From NCBI GenBank assembly GCA_964490975.1, contig CAZBEQ010000007.1:31657-95656 (forward strand): 64,000 bases of DNA, in the 5' to 3' direction. This document shows positions 61,441 through 64,000 of this stretch, in pieces. The position numbers were made by a program, and so were the translations under genes. The stretch comes from DTU013 sp964490975 (GTDB taxonomy: Bacteria > Bacillota > Clostridia > Acetivibrionales > DTU013). Numbering within the stretch: position 1 is the stretch's first letter; each line of letters opens with the position of its first letter. The notes beneath the pieces were generated by a model. The model searched no databases and was not told the DNA's origin. It saw only the letters and a list, made by a program, of their open reading frames with translations.

Positions 61441-62730
61441 ATGAAAGCAAGAGGTCCCGTGATATTGCTGATCATAGCTTTTATAGTGCTGAACGCGCCT
61501 TCCATGTGTTTTGCGTCTCCTGATGTAACAACGGATAGTAAAGGATATAGCGCAGCTGAACTGTCAACTGTCCCGGAAATCAGCTCCCCTTCTGCCATAC
61601 TCATTGAGGCCGAGACAGGACAGATACTGTATAGTAAAGGCATTGATGCACCCCTTCACATATCGGCAGCCTGTAAGCTTATGACCGTTCTGGTCGCAGT
61701 TGAAAGCAGCAGTCCATCGTCCTATGTCACTGTCAGCTCAGACTCTGTAGATACTGAAGGCTCTGCGCTGAATCTTAAAGTAGGAGCAAAATACATGATG
61801 AGCGACCTGCTCTATGCAATTATGCTGACATCAGCAAATGATGCCGCAGTTGCGGTTGCGGAGAGTGTATCCTCAGGCGATACAAACAAATTCATTGGTA
61901 TGATGAATGATATGGCTACGAAGCTTGGAATGACCGGTACCCGGTTTTCAAACCCTACCGGGCTTTATGACGAATCCCAGTACACAACTGCAAGAGATAT
62001 ATCTCTGCTGGTCAGATACGCAATTAAAAACCCCCAGTTCAATAGTATATTTTCGGCAAAGGTCAAGCTGTGGTATGACACTGAAAGTAATCCAAAGATA
62101 TTGACAAGTTCCAACAAATTGTTCTGGTCCTATGATGGTTTGCTCGGAGGCAAGGTTGGATACAATAACATAGATCAGCAGTCGGTAATATGTACTGCCT
62201 CGCGTAAGAATCTCAACCTTATAAGTGTTTTGCTCGATTCTCCCGAACAGGCAATGTATAACGATACATCTGCGCTGTTGGATTATGGCTTTAATAATTT
62301 CTTGAAGAGTATGCTGGTAAGCAAGAATGAAATCATAAAAACTGTCGATTATGATGGGAACCAGATTAAGCTTGTAAGCCAAGAGGACATAATGTATGTC
62401 CATCCGATAGGTGAAAGCTATATAAAAGAATTCAGTTCCACAGCGGATATAAAGCCCCCTCTCAAAAGGACGATCCCTGCCGGAAATGCGACTTACATCC
62501 TGGGCGACGGAACAGAGGTAAGCATCGGCCTCTATCCGGAAAGCGAGATCGTTCCTGTGGAGGATACAAAAACAAAAATTCTGAGAAAAATCAACGAAAA
62601 CAAGGATATATTTCTAGTAGTCGCTATATTGCTGGTTATAGAAGTCATTCTTCTGCTGATCAATATTGTAAAACTGTTTGGAAGGCTTGTATCATTCATA
62701 CTCCGCCTAAGCAAAAGTAAATCTAGCTAG
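61441..62730 (+). CDS. DD-carboxypeptidase (DacF/S11) homologue lacking the catalytic Ser
   Basis: The product is 429 aa. Signal peptide 1-26, S11 peptidase domain about 45-290, a C-terminal domain and one membrane helix (about 388-412). In place of the SxxK active site (PASTTK in relatives) it has I-S-A-A-C-K: Ala76 is where the nucleophilic Ser should be, with Lys79 kept. Ser131-Ala-Asn133 (SxN) is normal, and the third motif is Lys238-Val-Gly (normally KTG). Catalysis on wall peptides is therefore doubtful. ATG 61441 follows GGGAGG. Confidence 0.88.
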   Translation: MKARGPVILLIIAFIVLNAPSMCFASPDVTTDSKGYSAAELSTVPEISSPSAILIEAETGQILYSKGIDAPLHISAACKLMTVLVAVESSSPSSYVTVSSDSVDTEGSALNLKVGAKYMMSDLLYAIMLTSANDAAVAVAESVSSGDTNKFIGMMNDMATKLGMTGTRFSNPTGLYDESQYTTARDISLLVRYAIKNPQFNSIFSAKVKLWYDTESNPKILTSSNKLFWSYDGLLGGKVGYNNIDQQSVICTASRKNLNLISVLLDSPEQAMYNDTSALLDYGFNNFLKSMLVSKNEIIKTVDYDGNQIKLVSQEDIMYVHPIGESYIKEFSSTADIKPPLKRTIPAGNATYILGDGTEVSIGLYPESEIVPVEDTKTKILRKINENKDIFLVVAILLVIEVILLLINIVKLFGRLVSFILRLSKSKSS

Positions 62731-63601
62731 TAACAGTCTCGGATTTTTCATGCTTTAAGTTTCTATTGTCATATGTCTTTTTAGTCTGACGTTTTTTATC
62801 GTTTTCTATATATCTCGAGAGTATGTTACTGAGGTTCAGAACATCAGACATCTCGTAAAATCCGGATTTCCTGTATACAAACCTTGAAGCACTCATAGCC
62901 CCTGACGCAAAAGCTTTCCTTGAAAATGACTGATGTGATATGCTTATCATATCTTCATCACCCGCAATTTCTACCTCATGCTTTCCGACGATTCCTCCCG
63001 CACGCACTGCATTTATAGGAATACTGCCTGGTTCGACTGCTGTACCGGACAATGCCAGCGATTTTTCTATTTCCCCGGCAATCTTCAGCGCAGTGCCGGA
63101 GGGTATATCCTTTTTTCTGTTATGATGTTCCTCGCTCACCTGAAAATCATAGTTACTCAATATGCTTGACGCTATACCGGTCAATAGCATCATAACGTTT
63201 ACACCTAATGTTATATTAGGAGCATAAACGATACCATTATGATATTTTTTTGTAAGTACAAGCAGTCTTTTAAGTGAAAATTTCGAGAAGCCTGTTGTAG
63301 CAATTACCATGTTTACCTTAAGTTTTGATAAAATAGCGGCATTTTTTATAGTAGCTTCCGATTTTGAAAAATCTATAGCTATTTCCGGTTTTGTTCTGAA
63401 TACCATTTCTTCGAGCTTGTCAGAACCGATGACAATAATGCCTGTGTCCCTGCAGCCGATGACCTCTCCAAGGTCCTTCCCTTCTTTGGGACCTCCTGGA
63501 TGGCAGACTGCTGACACAAGCTTGAAGTTTTCCTGCTCCAGCAAAACTTTTGCTACTTCACTACCTGTTTTACCCAAACCTATAAGACAGACACGTATCA
63601 T
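62723..63601 (-). CDS. dapB: 4-hydroxy-tetrahydrodipicolinate reductase-like
   Basis: The product is 292 aa; DapB is usually 240-270. N-terminal nucleotide loop CLIGLGKTGSEVAKVL (Lys where Arg-Met is usual), catalytic and substrate motif SEEHHNRKKDIPSGTALKIAG, and ISISHQSFSRKAFASGA in place of RHEA-type. The C-terminal tail (about 30 residues) is Lys/Asn-rich. It feeds the lysine and DAP branch. It lies behind a c-di-AMP riboswitch with its terminator; GGGGG precedes the ATG. Could be a DapB paralogue of other function. Confidence 0.8.
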   Translation of the reverse strand: MIRVCLIGLGKTGSEVAKVLLEQENFKLVSAVCHPGGPKEGKDLGEVIGCRDTGIIVIGSDKLEEMVFRTKPEIAIDFSKSEATIKNAAILSKLKVNMVIATTGFSKFSLKRLLVLTKKYHNGIVYAPNITLGVNVMMLLTGIASSILSNYDFQVSEEHHNRKKDIPSGTALKIAGEIEKSLALSGTAVEPGSIPINAVRAGGIVGKHEVEIAGDEDMISISHQSFSRKAFASGAMSASRFVYRKSGFYEMSDVLNLSNILSRYIENDKKRQTKKTYDNRNLKHEKSETVTS

Positions 63602-63667
63602 TAATAAACCCCCTTACATGCTAATAATGCGGATTATCCGAAATACAATCCGAAAAAAACGACAAAA

Positions 63668-63692
63668 AAGCTGCAGAGAAGATCTGCAGCTT
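63668..63692 (-). terminator. Terminator in the c-di-AMP riboswitch leader
   Basis: AAGCTGCAGA and TCTGCAGCTT form a perfect 10-bp stem with 5-nt loop, followed on the minus strand by six T. It lies between the aptamer and the dapB-like gene. Confidence 0.92.
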
Positions 63693-63734
63693 CACCACTA
63701 TGTGGCTATTAACATGTTCATCACCTTCTCCTCC

Positions 63735-63930
63735 AACGCTTACGAGGTTAGCTGACGGATTCGGATCGGATAGAGTTGACCCTACCAGCCGATTTAATAC
63801 GGCCGGATTCACCCCATTCAAGAAGCAATGGCAGCTTAGCGTCCTGCTTCACGGTCATACAGCAGTCACATAAGAAATTGCGATGCTCTTTGACCAATAA
63901 TGGTTCCCCCGCTCTAATTGATTAAGCGCT
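63735..63930 (-). promoter_or_regulatory. c-di-AMP (ydaO/yuaA) riboswitch
   Basis: Minus-strand landmarks: GAGCGGGGGAACCA, GGGGTGAATCCGGCC, GGTAGGGTCAAC, CCGAATCCGTCAGCTAACC and CTCGTAAGCGT; the ends CGCTTA and TAAGCG pair as the P1 stem. This is the classic ydaO pattern. It usually turns genes off when c-di-AMP is bound. The nearest gene is the dapB-like one. Confidence 0.95.
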
Positions 63931-64000
63931 ATTTTCAATTATTTAATTAACTCAACTTTCCCACCTAAAAAGTGGAATTGAGCTTTGAAAAATTAATACA

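Noticed and set aside
63621..63821. 66-codon frame upstream of dapB
   Set aside because: Lies within the c-di-AMP aptamer and its terminator.

Overview
The window looks like chromosome from an anaerobic Clostridia-type Bacillota. The supporting signs are near-canonical promoters (TTGACA/TATAAT with 17-bp spacers), strong AGGAGG ribosome-binding sites, a T-box, glycine, c-di-GMP-I and c-di-AMP leader RNAs, a DivIVA protein, an iron-sulfur type PurF, fused PilM-PilN of the clostridial kind, and a diaminopimelate pathway. I cannot name the species. One run of exactly 100 N (34379-34478) is an assembly gap inside a 12-bp tandem repeat.

Layout. 1-5.4 kb: AI-2E-type permease, a small YtxH-like gene, a PRC-barrel protein, a Uma2-type nuclease and a DUF1015 protein carrying low-complexity inserts. 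5.5-21.1 kb: a type IV pilus operon on the minus strand (pilB, pilT, pilC, major pilin, minor pilins, fused pilMN, pilO-like, then two very large surface or tip candidates). 21.4-22.8 kb: a secreted transglutaminase-like protein behind two c-di-GMP-I riboswitches in tandem. 23-32 kb: glycosyltransferase, serine biosynthesis (aminotransferase and serA under a glycine riboswitch), lysA, a TrmB-like regulator, yqeK and nadD. 32-39 kb: a purine cluster (purE-F-M-N-D, with no purC or purH) and an NCS2 purine permease. 39.6-45.5 kb: DUF368 transporter, a DtxR/MntR regulator next to a decayed ABC exporter pair, an HD hydrolase, an unknown protein and an IS3 remnant. 45.5-58.6 kb: guaA, a radical SAM protein, prfB with its programmed frameshift, an ANTAR regulator, a chemoreceptor, a T-box-controlled Lrp/aminotransferase pair, DivIVA, thioredoxin and a phosphodiester glycosidase pair. 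58.8-64 kb: glucan phosphorylase, a DD-carboxypeptidase homologue lacking its catalytic serine, and a dapB-like gene behind a c-di-AMP riboswitch.

How it fits together. Second messengers link several blocks. c-di-GMP is read by the tandem riboswitches and probably by the MshEN domain of PilB next door, which suggests one surface programme. c-di-AMP is read just upstream of a lysine/cell-wall precursor gene.

The most unusual trait is repeat activity. A dispersed 41-bp tandem-repeat family with a shared core occurs at three loci. A 15-bp motif GGGGACGGTTCTCAC recurs between genes and once inside a gene. In-frame minisatellite or low-complexity inserts interrupt conserved proteins (DUF1015, glycosyltransferase, DUF368, YqeK tail, PurF). 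The most striking insert separates the iron-sulfur cysteines of a radical SAM enzyme.
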